The notes under the pieces are model-generated. The model was not told where the DNA came from, searched no databases, and saw only the letters and a program-made list of their open reading frames with translations. A program made the position numbers and the translations under genes. From NCBI GenBank assembly GCA_945875195.1, contig CAMCJW010000006.1, positions 1 to 24,820 on the forward strand: a stretch of 24,820 nucleotides of DNA, in the 5' to 3' direction. Numbering within the stretch: position 1 is the first letter of the stretch; each line of letters starts with the position of its first letter. This DNA is from Chitinophaga pinensis. Its GTDB lineage: Bacteria; Bacteroidota; Bacteroidia; UKL13-3. This document shows positions 1 through 9,349 of this stretch, piece by piece.

Positions 1-2987
1 TAAATTTAAAAGTTCAAATTCTTTCGGTTTACAACAATGAATTAAAGAAACGTACAACTACAGGTAGTATGGTTGGGGTGTTTTCAATGGGGAAAATGAC
101 ATTTGATATTGAAATGACCTTGGGTGCTAGTACCCTATTTACAGCTTATTGGAAAACAGATGTAAGTGGTGGAATTACATTAACAGAGTTTGCTAATCAA
201 ATAGGAATTCCTTCTTGGCATATTGCCATGCCATCTCAGTTTCAGGTAAAGTTAGTTCAAATGTCGTTGCAAGTGGATTTAAAGAACGACACAGTGGCTT
301 TCACTGCGCTCACAGAAAAACAGCAAGAAGTGTTTTTTGTGGCAGGTAAGCAAAATGGTACTTGGGGTTTTTACGCTGGCTTATTTTTACCTCATAAAAG
401 CACATTAAATAAACTGCCCACAGTAGGCAAATATTTGGGTGCTTTTGGAGATATTACTGTGGATGATGTATTGATACTGGTTTCTACCATGACCGCAAAC
501 AATGTAAACTTAGCCAGCTTAGGTTTACCAGCCTTGAAAGACAATTCTGGTCAAATGGGTGTGGGAGGTCCAAATATTACAAGGGCCAAGCCAGCAGGTT
601 TTAGAGGAGGTACCTTGTCACAAGTAGGATATAACTATTTAAATTTATATCCAGGAGCAATGATTGGGTTTGAGCTTCAACTAAACAGCAAGCCAACCTC
701 TCCATTAGGTAGATTTGGTTCAGTAGCAAAAAAAGACAAGTTATTTTTTATTTGTGAATTAGCTGACCCGTTATCAAAATCATATATAGAGGCATCATTG
801 GGATTGAGTTTTACACTCAACTTTGGGTCAAAGAAAATGATTTTGAATAACCCTGTGGTAAAGCTCAATCTACAAATGGCGGTATCACTCATTGGTCAAT
901 TTAATATGCCAATGGGTTCAGGCAGTTCTCTGCTTGTTGAACCAATATTTTCAATTTCTGAAGAATCAATGGATTTTGCCATAAACATTGATGCCGATTC
1001 GAATAACAATTTTAAAGGATTACCATTTGGATTAAAGGGTTTATTGTTAGATAAAATTGGATTAGAATTTGGATTGGAATTCGATACAATGGCCCCAGAG
1101 CTTGGTTTTACAGGTGATTTTCATATAATCAATCAATCGGCTGATTCCGACGATTTTGGTATTGTTGTTTCATTAGATGGCGAGATACCAAATATTGATT
1201 ATTTCAGTTGTTATATCAGTCAATTAAGTATCAGAGAATTCTTAGTAGCCTATTCTGGAAACCCTAATCCTTCTTATCCTGCTGCATTTGATGTGGTTCA
1301 GGCCAATGATATCAGTTTGTTTTGGTGCGATAACCCAGTTGTATTACCAGATTCAACTTCTGTTATGCCAGGTTTTGGATTCAATGGAAACCTACAAATC
1401 TTCAATTTTTTTGCAAATGCCAACTTGCACATAGACTCATCTGGTTCATTTGGTGGACGTGCTCAATTTTCTCCAATAGATTGGGGAATGTTAACGCTTA
1501 AAGGCGATGGCACTGCGGTGAATATAAAGCAAAATTTAGTAAACGGAAATTGGATACCTGCACAAGCACCCAAACCCGGTGATAAAAACACCTACCCAAC
1601 ACGAACACATACAGTAGTGCCAGCTGGTGGAGCGATTGCTGAATTTAGTGACCAGGGACCCAATTATTTGAACATAGATTTTGATTTTACTTTGTTTAAA
1701 TTTATAGAAACCAGTCTTCAGGTTGAATTAACGAAACAAGGTTTTTCCTTTGATTTTAATTACCATACAGGTGATTTATTCAAAGCAGATTTAAATTGTT
1801 CTATTTCAGGAGATGGATTTAGTGCAGGGGCAGATGCAGCTATCAAGCTTGATTTTACTATTCCACCTTTTAATCTTTTATTGATTCCAATTCCGGAAAT
1901 AAAGCTAGATGCTAGCCTAAAAGCCAATTTCAATATTGCTATCAGTAAAACTAGCTTTTCATTGGATATAAATGGTAGTTTTGAATTTGATGGACATTCA
2001 CTCAATTTGCCTTCACTAAACATAAGCGTTGAGTTTAGCACCATTGCAGATTTAATAAAAAAGATAGCCAAGCAAATTGTCGACAATGTTGCAAAAATAT
2101 TCAAGCAAGTTTTTGATGAGCTAACAGGGTTCCTCAACAAAGGGTTTCAAGATGTTAAGAAATTTGCAGACCACGTAGGTCAAGAAATAGATCATTTGGG
2201 AGGCGAAATTGACGATTTTGGAAAAAACGTTTTGAATAACCTAACTAATTTTAGTGAACATGCTTGGAGTGATATTGAGTCTGGTGCCAAGGAATTTGGA
2301 GAGAATTTATTGCATGGCATAGAAAATTTTGGAGAAGATTTGGGTAACGATTTAAAAAAGGGGTTTGATGATGTCAAATCGTTTTTTGGAAATGTTGGAA
2401 GTTGGTTTGAAGAGCATTTTGAACATGCGAAATATGAGCGCGAGCAAGAACATATTCAGCGAGTTCAAAACGATTTAGCTATTTATAAAATTATGCAATA
2501 CACAGCCCAAACAAAGAGTACTGTTCAAGAAAGTGATAACCAATTATCTCAATTATTGGGAAGTATAGGAAAAAGTTCGAGGGATGGGTTGAACGATCTA
2601 TATGCTATGCGTAAAAATTTTGAATCAGCTCAAGTAAATACTGATGCCCAAATATACCTAATGGCTCAAATGATGCAAAACCAGGAACAAGCAATTAAAA
2701 AATCCATGTTAGCAAATGGCAATATGGCTATGGAGCGAGCATCTTTAAATTTTATGCTAACTATTGAATTGTGTTTGATTAATCAATATGGGGCAGGAAC
2801 GGCAAGCGACTCCCTCAAAGATTTTTTACAAACAAATTTTGATTTTGTTTATAACCAGATTTCCAATGTATTTACAAGTAATGGTGGGAGTGCCGTTACT
2901 GCCCAAATTTCAGACGTATCCAATAGCATATCTGATATTTATAGCGTTTTTAGTAATTCAATTTATTCAGCTGTTGAAGAAGCATAA
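1..2987 (+). CDS. Large beta-rich protein with hendecad-helix C-terminal region (5' end outside window)
   Basis: I do not recognise a named family. The reading frame is open from the first complete codon at position 3, so the Met at 69 is probably internal and the gene begins upstream of the window. Counting from that Met there are 972 residues. Residues 1 to about 650 are low-charge, Gly/Asn/Phe-rich and strongly alternating, as in long beta sheets; stretches such as LKANFNIAISKTSFSLDING show this. Residues 655-786 are twelve consecutive 11-residue amphipathic units. Residues 787-972 are predicted mostly helical and Gln/Met/Asn-rich, with the character of a coiled coil. No membrane-spanning segment is evident in the visible part, and whether there is a signal peptide cannot be judged. 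The stop codon overlaps the start of the LamG-repeat gene downstream (TAATG), which suggests co-translation and a joint function. A lipid-binding or fibre-like role is only inference. Confidence 0.8.
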   Translation, partial: NLKVQILSVYNNELKKRTTTGSMVGVFSMGKMTFDIEMTLGASTLFTAYWKTDVSGGITLTEFANQIGIPSWHIAMPSQFQVKLVQMSLQVDLKNDTVAFTALTEKQQEVFFVAGKQNGTWGFYAGLFLPHKSTLNKLPTVGKYLGAFGDITVDDVLILVSTMTANNVNLASLGLPALKDNSGQMGVGGPNITRAKPAGFRGGTLSQVGYNYLNLYPGAMIGFELQLNSKPTSPLGRFGSVAKKDKLFFICELADPLSKSYIEASLGLSFTLNFGSKKMILNNPVVKLNLQMAVSLIGQFNMPMGSGSSLLVEPIFSISEESMDFAINIDADSNNNFKGLPFGLKGLLLDKIGLEFGLEFDTMAPELGFTGDFHIINQSADSDDFGIVVSLDGEIPNIDYFSCYISQLSIREFLVAYSGNPNPSYPAAFDVVQANDISLFWCDNPVVLPDSTSVMPGFGFNGNLQIFNFFANANLHIDSSGSFGGRAQFSPIDWGMLTLKGDGTAVNIKQNLVNGNWIPAQAPKPGDKNTYPTRTHTVVPAGGAIAEFSDQGPNYLNIDFDFTLFKFIETSLQVELTKQGFSFDFNYHTGDLFKADLNCSISGDGFSAGADAAIKLDFTIPPFNLLLIPIPEIKLDASLKANFNIAISKTSFSLDINGSFEFDGHSLNLPSLNISVEFSTIADLIKKIAKQIVDNVAKIFKQVFDELTGFLNKGFQDVKKFADHVGQEIDHLGGEIDDFGKNVLNNLTNFSEHAWSDIESGAKEFGENLLHGIENFGEDLGNDLKKGFDDVKSFFGNVGSWFEEHFEHAKYEREQEHIQRVQNDLAIYKIMQYTAQTKSTVQESDNQLSQLLGSIGKSSRDGLNDLYAMRKNFESAQVNTDAQIYLMAQMMQNQEQAIKKSMLANGNMAMERASLNFMLTIELCLINQYGAGTASDSLKDFLQTNFDFVYNQISNVFTSNGGSAVTAQISDVSNSISDIYSVFSNSIYSAVEEA
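2031..2426 (+). repeat. Twelve tandem 11-residue (hendecad) amphipathic repeats in the coding sequence
   Basis: Within the first large protein, residues 655-786 (counted from the Met at 69) divide into twelve 11-residue units without any gap. Examples are EFSTIADLIKK, IAKQIVDNVAK, IFKQVFDELTG, FLNKGFQDVKK, FADHVGQEIDH, FGEDLGNDLKK and VGSWFEEHFEH. Hydrophobic residues recur at unit positions 1/2, 5 and 8/9, with Asp/Glu/Lys/Asn between them. This 11/3 periodicity suits a long straight helix, as in hendecad coiled coils or amphipathic lipid-binding helices. The DNA itself is not an evident tandem repeat, so the pattern is held at protein level. Confidence 0.75.
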
Positions 2988-5900
2988 TGAAAGAGCAAAG
3001 AAATATAAACACTGTATATAAGTTAATACAGTTTAATGGAGTTGATACATTTTTAAGTATTGATCAACAAATTAATTTCGCCCCCACCAAAGGTTTTATA
3101 ATAGATTTTTGGATGAAGCCTGAATTAAAAAAATCAAACTCAACCGTCTTTTATTGTAATACTATTTATGGAAACTTTCCAATTACTATTGGGTTTATTT
3201 CTAATTTATTTCAAGCAAATGTGAATGGTAGTTCTTTTCCTTTACAATTAGATTCTTTTTTTACCAGTTGGAATCACTTCGCCTTTTTTTATGATCCAGT
3301 TAGGTCTATAGCAGGGTGGTATATAAATGGAATGCCAAATATTTTCAGTCAACTTTCTTTAAACAATTTTTCTGCTCAAACTATTACTATTGGATGTGCA
3401 AATGGAGACTCTTTTTTTAAAGGCAATTTAGCCTTGTTTCGCCTTTGGTCTGCTTATGACAGTCCAAGAGAAATTTCTAAACTTTGCCATTCCTATTACA
3501 CAGAAAAATGCGAGGATCTATTTTTGCAATTGGAATTGGTAAATGGAATGGATTCAAATGCAGCTGTGAATTCAGGCAATTGGTTCACACCACAATTTGA
3601 TGGAGCACCTAATTTTAATTTAAAGGGTACTTCTAAGTGGGTAGATTGTGTTATTCCTTTTTCGGGAATGATTACCGAAAAAGTATTGCAAATACCTGAA
3701 GGTGCCATGTATAATTTTATGGTTCAATCTGGCTTTACAAAAGATACTACCGATTTCACCATAGAGTTTTGGTTCTGTCCTCTGCAATATGGTAATCGAT
3801 CCTTGTTACAATTAAACCAAATGAAAAGTTTCCCTCAAATGACAATTGAAATAATTAAGGAGGGTGGTTTTGGTCTAGTTTATACTGTTAAGGGAAGTAG
3901 TGTAAAGTCTAAGGTGGTTATTTGGGATTACGATTGGCATCATATTTCATTGAAGTTTAATTCAAAAACCAATACACTAGAAACTTATCGCGACAATGAA
4001 TTATTTGATAGCCACAATTTATTAACTTTTGACAACAGTAATTTTGAACAAAGCAATTACTCCAACATTTTTTCAATGTTTTATGGGGGCGGAATTTCCT
4101 TGCAATTTTCTGAGTTGCGGTTTTGGAATAAATATCTTTCAAAAGAAGATGAACAGCGTTTATCAAATTGCAGGGTAGCTTTAAATGAACCTGGCCTGTG
4201 CGGTTATTTTCCATTCAGTGATAACGCTATTAATTGGTCAAATAATTATTTAGGAATTGGAACCATTATCAACAACTCAAATCAAGGAAGTTTGGTTGAA
4301 CCTAAAAATGGTCAGTTTTCAACAGCTTTTTTGAAAAACTGTTTTAATTTTAATGGAACAAGTTCCCAATTAAATTTTTATTCATATGCTTTTGCTAGTT
4401 ACAATGCTTTTTCAATTGATTTATGGGTAAGCAGATCAAGGTTTGATGTGAGTGAAGTAGTGTTTGATTCTAGTATTATTAAGGTTGCATTTGCCGCCAC
4501 TAATGAAATGGTTGTTTGGGTAAATAATACCAATATTCAGTTTGCATTTCCAATGCCATATAAGAATAGTAATTGGTACAATTGGGCCTTTACCTTGAAT
4601 AAGGATTCAGGTAATTTAGGGTGTTACTTCAATGGCGATTTAATCTTTTCTGCAAAGATAAATGGCATAGCCCAACTGAATGGATTTGCGTTGGGGTCAG
4701 AAATAAATGGCGGACAAAAATTTCAAGGCGCAATTGGAAATTTGTCTATTTGGAATAAGGAGCTTTTACAAGATGAAGTTATCAGCAATTCACACAAAAG
4801 ACTAACAGGATTAGAACCCGGGTTGTTGCATTATTATACTTTCGACAATTTTGATAATCAACTTGTGGTTGATGAGTGTAAACGTGCAAGTTTGACTGGT
4901 TTAACTTCTGGATTGGTTGGGCCCGGAAACGTTGTTGTGCCTAACTTTATTGGGCAAGTTCCTAAAATGAAATTTGCTGCCAAAAAAGCCATTAACAACA
5001 AATATTTAGAAGAAATAAAAATTGCAAAGGACAATTTAAATAAGGCTGTTCTTCTGCACGAAGTGAAAATTAAAACTATATTTTATAATGTAGAACAAAA
5101 ATTAACAACTGCAATTCCTGAATTGTTAACCTTGGGTTATAATGATTCGCTTTTACGAGTGGTTAACAGAAACATTGATTTTAAATCTAGTATTCAATTG
5201 CCAGAATTTGCCAAAAAGGGTAGCCCTTTTATAGATCCGATTGCTGGCAAAATAGTTAGTATTGAACCTAGGGATAAAATTGTGACTGCAAAATTTCCAA
5301 CTAAATCTGCATTTTATGTACCTGAATTTAGTAAAAAGCTTTTAATAGATAATACCAGTTTCGAAATTGCCTTTTTTGTGAGATTTGATGACCCAAATGC
5401 TGCGAATTATTTAGGAAGTTTCGGACCTGAGGCGGATAGTCAAGGTTTTCAAGTAAATTATCAAGCAGATGGAAGATTATATTTTGGCACTCCTGGCAAT
5501 AACGCCATTTCCATGCCTTTTGATAAACACAATAGGTGGCAATACATAAGAATACAATATAATCACCAAAATAGGGGTATTACTTTTTTACAAGATGCTG
5601 GTATAAGAGGTACTTATTATATTCAAAAACCTTTGGTTACCACATCAATTTTTCCAGCAAATGTATCTATAGGATATAACTTTAATAGAAACAATCTTCT
5701 AACGGGTCAAATGGGTGGTGTATACATTTTTAAAGAAAATACAGATATAAGGGTTTTGCAACGTGTAACATTGGGCTTTGGTAATTTTCCTGAAATTAAA
5801 TTAGTAGCTTATTGGAAATTATACATTAAACAAGGCGAGAATGCCTTTTTCCTGCTTTTAGATAGCAATAACTATTTTTACACTTACTACATTGACTCTG

Positions 5901-7699
5901 GTGGTTTTGAGGAAGGTCCTATTAAACTGCCTCCGCCATACAGCTATGCCATAGAGTTTAGAGGCTATAACAGTTACCTTAATTTGAATAAAATACAGGT
6001 TTCTGACAATTGCAATATTGGAATGAGTTTTATGATGAAATATCAAAAACTCAAAAGGAGAGCATGTGTTTTTAATTCGTTAAATGATAGTGGAAGTTCC
6101 GAATGTTCTATTCAGGTGAATGAAAAGGATGATGTTGAATTTATTTATTTGGGACAAGTATTTACCATCAGCTCAGAGAAATATAACAAAAGTTGGAATG
6201 AGTGGCATATTACTTTAAACAATAGTACCCGTCAGCTGAAAATATTCATCAACCAATTGCTTGTGTTGGAAACTGGTGTATCAAATATTTTGGAGTTGAA
6301 CAGAAATAATGCCTATCTAGGTTGTGATAAGCCAAATGGGTCTGCTGGGTTTATAGGGTTAATTTCAGGGTTTAAAATATATACCAAGAATGTCTTTAAT
6401 ATTCCAATGAACAATCAGTGGTTTAATGCCATTAATGGTCGATTCGGGAGTGATGTTGTTATCTTTGATTTACCTTTTAGAGATACGATAGATATTGGCT
6501 ATAATAGAGACCTCATAAACTATGCTTACGATGTGCAGAAGGGCAGTCTATGTCAGTTAGTAAATTGCACTTGGAGATTTGATGTAAATGTTGGGCAATC
6601 TGTGGTTGTGGTTCAATCAGATTTCAAAAATAACATTACTCGCACATTGTTACCTTTTAGTACAGGTATTCAAACTGCTAATTATACTAATGAACAAAGT
6701 GTAGTGGGCCTGAATATAGCTAACTTAAAAGGTAAGTTTGGATTTGTGGGGGGTATAATTTTTGATTTTGATATTATGGGTGAATTTTATAGTTTGATAT
6801 ACCAAGGTCAGGTTGGATACAATTTAACCATAGATTCTGCAAACGATAGAATTCGTATAAATAATAACCAATTTGTTTTTTATAAGCAGCGCACAATTAC
6901 TGGTATTAATGACAATTGGGGTATTAGTTTTGAACCAAAATTGATACCAGAACTCAACCAAACTGAGGAGCTTATTTTAGATTATTCTCCTTCTTTTAAT
7001 TCTTGTCTAGTTGCACAAAACAGAAGTCTCTATTTTTTTCAAGGGTACTCAAAAATTTCTAAAATTGAATTGAATGAAAAAATAATGGGAATTGCCACAC
7101 TTCCGCAGGGCTCTGTTTTCCTTGTTTACCTGCAAAATGGAGAAATATATGCGTACGATATTAATACAAGGATTTTGTCTTTTGAAGCCAAAGGTGAACC
7201 TACAAATACCAAACTTAGGCAGTTTTTTGCCATTGACAATAACCGCAGAGTAGATGAAAAAATAAAGTTAGGCCTGCTCCAAAAGAAAGAGCAGTTGTTG
7301 GCCCTGAACCGAAAATTGGCACTAACCAAGGCAAAATACCTTACCCAATTGGAACAATCAATTATAGAACGACAAAAGGTAGACGATAGAATAAATGCCT
7401 ATTTGGATGGTGAAAACCAAAAAGCTGTAAATGCCAGAGATTTTGAAAGGCGAAAAATACAAGTGGAAATCAAAGCTTACCAAGATAAGATTGCCGAAAA
7501 AGCTGCAGAACAAAGAAGGATCAAAAAAGAACTTGAAGATGAACTTAATAATTCAATTGATAAAATTAACAATTCTTATGATGCAATCGTTGCCAAAGCT
7601 GGTAGAATGCAAGGAATTACCGAGTACCTGCTGACAAGTTTTCCTTATGAATCTGTAGTTCTTACAAAAGAAGAAGCGAAAATAATTAGAAATGAGTAG
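2987..7699 (+). CDS. Giant multi-LamG-domain protein without signal peptide
   Basis: A 1570-residue protein with repeated concanavalin/LamG-like (Laminin_G_3, pentraxin-type) jelly rolls at roughly residues 13-165, 231-410, 451-621, 772-940 and 986-1145. Each shows the family pattern: an opening strand with F-N-G or F-x-G, then an EFW or DLW strand, W-H-H or W-x-x-W, a y-i-N-G or f-N-G turn, then LRFWNK or LSIWNK followed by a helix. Short helical linkers include about 666-705. Residues about 1160-1410 are beta-rich and partly propeller-like. Residues about 1418-1545 form a charged Lys/Glu/Gln coiled coil. The N-terminus (MKEQRNINTVYKL) has no Sec signal, lipobox or membrane segment. The ATG overlaps the upstream stop (TAATG), which fixes this start. 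LamG domains usually bind glycans or proteins. Since this protein lacks a Sec signal, it is either cytoplasmic or leaves by a non-Sec route. The actual ligand and role are unknown. Confidence 0.85.
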   Translation: MKEQRNINTVYKLIQFNGVDTFLSIDQQINFAPTKGFIIDFWMKPELKKSNSTVFYCNTIYGNFPITIGFISNLFQANVNGSSFPLQLDSFFTSWNHFAFFYDPVRSIAGWYINGMPNIFSQLSLNNFSAQTITIGCANGDSFFKGNLALFRLWSAYDSPREISKLCHSYYTEKCEDLFLQLELVNGMDSNAAVNSGNWFTPQFDGAPNFNLKGTSKWVDCVIPFSGMITEKVLQIPEGAMYNFMVQSGFTKDTTDFTIEFWFCPLQYGNRSLLQLNQMKSFPQMTIEIIKEGGFGLVYTVKGSSVKSKVVIWDYDWHHISLKFNSKTNTLETYRDNELFDSHNLLTFDNSNFEQSNYSNIFSMFYGGGISLQFSELRFWNKYLSKEDEQRLSNCRVALNEPGLCGYFPFSDNAINWSNNYLGIGTIINNSNQGSLVEPKNGQFSTAFLKNCFNFNGTSSQLNFYSYAFASYNAFSIDLWVSRSRFDVSEVVFDSSIIKVAFAATNEMVVWVNNTNIQFAFPMPYKNSNWYNWAFTLNKDSGNLGCYFNGDLIFSAKINGIAQLNGFALGSEINGGQKFQGAIGNLSIWNKELLQDEVISNSHKRLTGLEPGLLHYYTFDNFDNQLVVDECKRASLTGLTSGLVGPGNVVVPNFIGQVPKMKFAAKKAINNKYLEEIKIAKDNLNKAVLLHEVKIKTIFYNVEQKLTTAIPELLTLGYNDSLLRVVNRNIDFKSSIQLPEFAKKGSPFIDPIAGKIVSIEPRDKIVTAKFPTKSAFYVPEFSKKLLIDNTSFEIAFFVRFDDPNAANYLGSFGPEADSQGFQVNYQADGRLYFGTPGNNAISMPFDKHNRWQYIRIQYNHQNRGITFLQDAGIRGTYYIQKPLVTTSIFPANVSIGYNFNRNNLLTGQMGGVYIFKENTDIRVLQRVTLGFGNFPEIKLVAYWKLYIKQGENAFFLLLDSNNYFYTYYIDSGGFEEGPIKLPPPYSYAIEFRGYNSYLNLNKIQVSDNCNIGMSFMMKYQKLKRRACVFNSLNDSGSSECSIQVNEKDDVEFIYLGQVFTISSEKYNKSWNEWHITLNNSTRQLKIFINQLLVLETGVSNILELNRNNAYLGCDKPNGSAGFIGLISGFKIYTKNVFNIPMNNQWFNAINGRFGSDVVIFDLPFRDTIDIGYNRDLINYAYDVQKGSLCQLVNCTWRFDVNVGQSVVVVQSDFKNNITRTLLPFSTGIQTANYTNEQSVVGLNIANLKGKFGFVGGIIFDFDIMGEFYSLIYQGQVGYNLTIDSANDRIRINNNQFVFYKQRTITGINDNWGISFEPKLIPELNQTEELILDYSPSFNSCLVAQNRSLYFFQGYSKISKIELNEKIMGIATLPQGSVFLVYLQNGEIYAYDINTRILSFEAKGEPTNTKLRQFFAIDNNRRVDEKIKLGLLQKKEQLLALNRKLALTKAKYLTQLEQSIIERQKVDDRINAYLDGENQKAVNARDFERRKIQVEIKAYQDKIAEKAAEQRRIKKELEDELNNSIDKINNSYDAIVAKAGRMQGITEYLLTSFPYESVVLTKEEAKIIRNE

Positions 7700-7833
7700 C
7701 TGTTTTTGTAATAAATTGACATTGGGTTTTGTAGAAGAAAAATAATGCTAAGGTATTTATATTGGTGTTACATCAGCGTTTAAATGTGAATTGAATTAGC
7801 TTGCCTGAACAACATACAGCCGTTTTTGAGTAC

Positions 7834-8490
7834 TTATTTTACAAAGGCATATTGAATTATATTAGCACCCATTTGTAGTGCTTGTTGTCTGGTTGCTTCT
7901 GGGTCGTTGTATATTTCTTTATCTTCCCAGCCATTCCCTAAATCGCATTCGAAGCTATAAAAGCAAACCAGTCTGCCTTCATAGATGAGTCCAAATCCTT
8001 GTGGCGATTTACCATCGTGCTCATGTACTTTTGGTAAGCCATTGCTAAAATTATAAGCCTGATGATAGATTGGATGATTGAAAGGTAGTTCTACAAAACT
8101 TAATTCGGGAAATACTTTTTTCATCTCTCTTCTAAAGTATTTATCCAAACCATAGTTGTCATCGGCATGCAGAAAGCCTCCAGCAATTAAATAGTTCCTC
8201 AGATTTTTTGCCTCTTGATCGCTCAAAACAATGTTTCCATGGCCTGTTAAATGAATAAAAGGGTAGTTAAATAATTCATTGCTCCCAACTTCAACTACCT
8301 CTTCTTCTGGGTTAATATTCATGTCTAAATTTCTATTGCAAAACGCAATCAAATTTGGTAAGGATGTTTTATTGGCATACCAATCTCCGCCACCATTGTA
8401 TTTTAATTTTGCAATTTTTAGGCTTGGAGGAGAAAAGGAAAGAAAACTTATTGAAAAAATGAGTAAAAGAATGTTGCGTATAATCTTCAT
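7834..8490 (-). CDS. DUF4159 family exported protein
   Basis: A 218-residue protein beginning MKIIRNILLLIFSISFLSF, a clear signal peptide ending near the Ser-Pro-Pro. I chose this ATG over an in-frame start 78 bases upstream because it places the hydrophobic segment at the N-terminus. The body matches DUF4159: an early YNGGGDWY, FIHLTGHGNI, the GGFLHADDNYG turn, LPFNHPIYH and a late GRLVCFYSFECDLGNGW. The family has a class-I glutamine-amidotransferase-like fold and is common in Bacteroidota and Planctomycetes; its biochemical role is not established. It lies 150 bases downstream of rsmE on the same strand, so it may be co-transcribed or may have its own promoter. It converges with the LamG gene across a 134-base gap in which I see no convincing terminator. 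Confidence 0.85.
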   Translation of the reverse strand: MKIIRNILLLIFSISFLSFSPPSLKIAKLKYNGGGDWYANKTSLPNLIAFCNRNLDMNINPEEEVVEVGSNELFNYPFIHLTGHGNIVLSDQEAKNLRNYLIAGGFLHADDNYGLDKYFRREMKKVFPELSFVELPFNHPIYHQAYNFSNGLPKVHEHDGKSPQGFGLIYEGRLVCFYSFECDLGNGWEDKEIYNDPEATRQQALQMGANIIQYAFVK

Positions 8491-8640
8491 GGTTACAAAT
8501 ATGAGCGCTTTTGCTATTTTTTTGACAATAAAAAAAGTCAAGGGATAAAAATATTCACATTGAGCCAATTGAGATTGGAAACCTTGTGCTTAAACCTAAA
8601 GTGTAATTAAATTCAACAGTAACTTATTACTTTGTCTTTT

Positions 8641-9348
8641 TTAAGGGTTAAGCGCAAAGGCACATACACCATATATTGCAGCTGTTTCTGTGCGTAAAAT
8701 GTTTGGGCCAAGAGAGGTCGGTTTGAACCCACATTTTAATGCGAGATCAATTTCTGATGTACTAAAATCTCCTTCTGGTCCAATCAAAAGTAGATTTGGT
8801 TGCTTAGTAGCAGATTGAATTTGTTTTGAAATTGATTCTGTTTGAGCAGTTGGACACCAAGCTATCCATTTATGAGTAGCTGGCTGAACTTGGCTCAGAA
8901 AGTCGGGAAATTTTAGGATTTGGTGGATTTTTGGTAAGTAATATTGCTTACTTTGTTTAATAGCTGAAATGGCAATTTTTTCGCAACGGTCCAAATTAAT
9001 TTTAGCTCTTTCTGTATTATCTGTTTCAATAAAGCTAATTTCATCTACACCAATTTCAATAGCCTTTTCGAGCATCCATTCTATGCGTTCAAAATTTTTG
9101 GTTGGGGCAATTGCTAAGTGTAAGTGATAATTTCTATTGGGTAGGTGCTTAATTCTGCGAATGATTTCACCAGTACATTTTTTAGGGTGGTCGTCTAAAA
9201 TGGTAGCTATTGCTTCAGTTCCTTTTCCATCTATTAATGTGAGTGTGTCCCCATTTTTTTTCCTAAGAACCCTTATGCAATGTTTCGACTCTTCTTCGGA
9301 AAAGGTAAAGGTATTTGAGTCTAGGTTTGGGAGGAAGAATAATTGCAT
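8641..9348 (-). CDS. rsmE: 16S rRNA (uracil1498-N3)-methyltransferase RsmE
   Basis: A 235-residue SPOUT-class enzyme that methylates N3 of U1498 in 16S rRNA using S-adenosylmethionine. The N-terminal PUA-like domain (about 1-70) contains SKHCIRVLRKKNGD. The trefoil-knot cofactor site is at the C-terminus: LLLIGPEGDFSTSE with GPEG at 190-193, then LGPNILRTETA at 214-224. The usual GPEGG reads GPEGD here. HLAIAPTKNFERIEWMLEKA in the middle is also typical. The ATG is one base after the stop of the small membrane-protein gene (TAACATG), which points to one transcript. Length and motifs fit the family throughout. Confidence 0.96.
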   Translation of the reverse strand: MQLFFLPNLDSNTFTFSEEESKHCIRVLRKKNGDTLTLIDGKGTEAIATILDDHPKKCTGEIIRRIKHLPNRNYHLHLAIAPTKNFERIEWMLEKAIEIGVDEISFIETDNTERAKINLDRCEKIAISAIKQSKQYYLPKIHQILKFPDFLSQVQPATHKWIAWCPTAQTESISKQIQSATKQPNLLLIGPEGDFSTSEIDLALKCGFKPTSLGPNILRTETAAIYGVCAFALNP

Positions 9349-9349
9349 G

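Noticed and set aside
1760..2377. Antisense open frames of 126 and 61 codons within the first giant gene
   Set aside because: They mirror the hendecad-coding strand, have no start signal or family resemblance, and lie wholly inside a strongly coding frame.
2788..3021. A 77-codon plus-strand frame spanning the junction of the two giant genes
   Set aside because: It lies in another frame over both coding sequences, has no initiation context and no family resemblance.
8521..8540. Dyad TTGAC...GTCAA upstream of the DUF4159 gene
   Set aside because: Five-base arms in an A/T-rich stretch are expected by chance, and no promoter box is well placed around it.
8491..8568. N-terminal extension of the DUF4159 protein to an in-frame start at 8568
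   Set aside because: It would bury the clear signal peptide that begins at the ATG at 8490.
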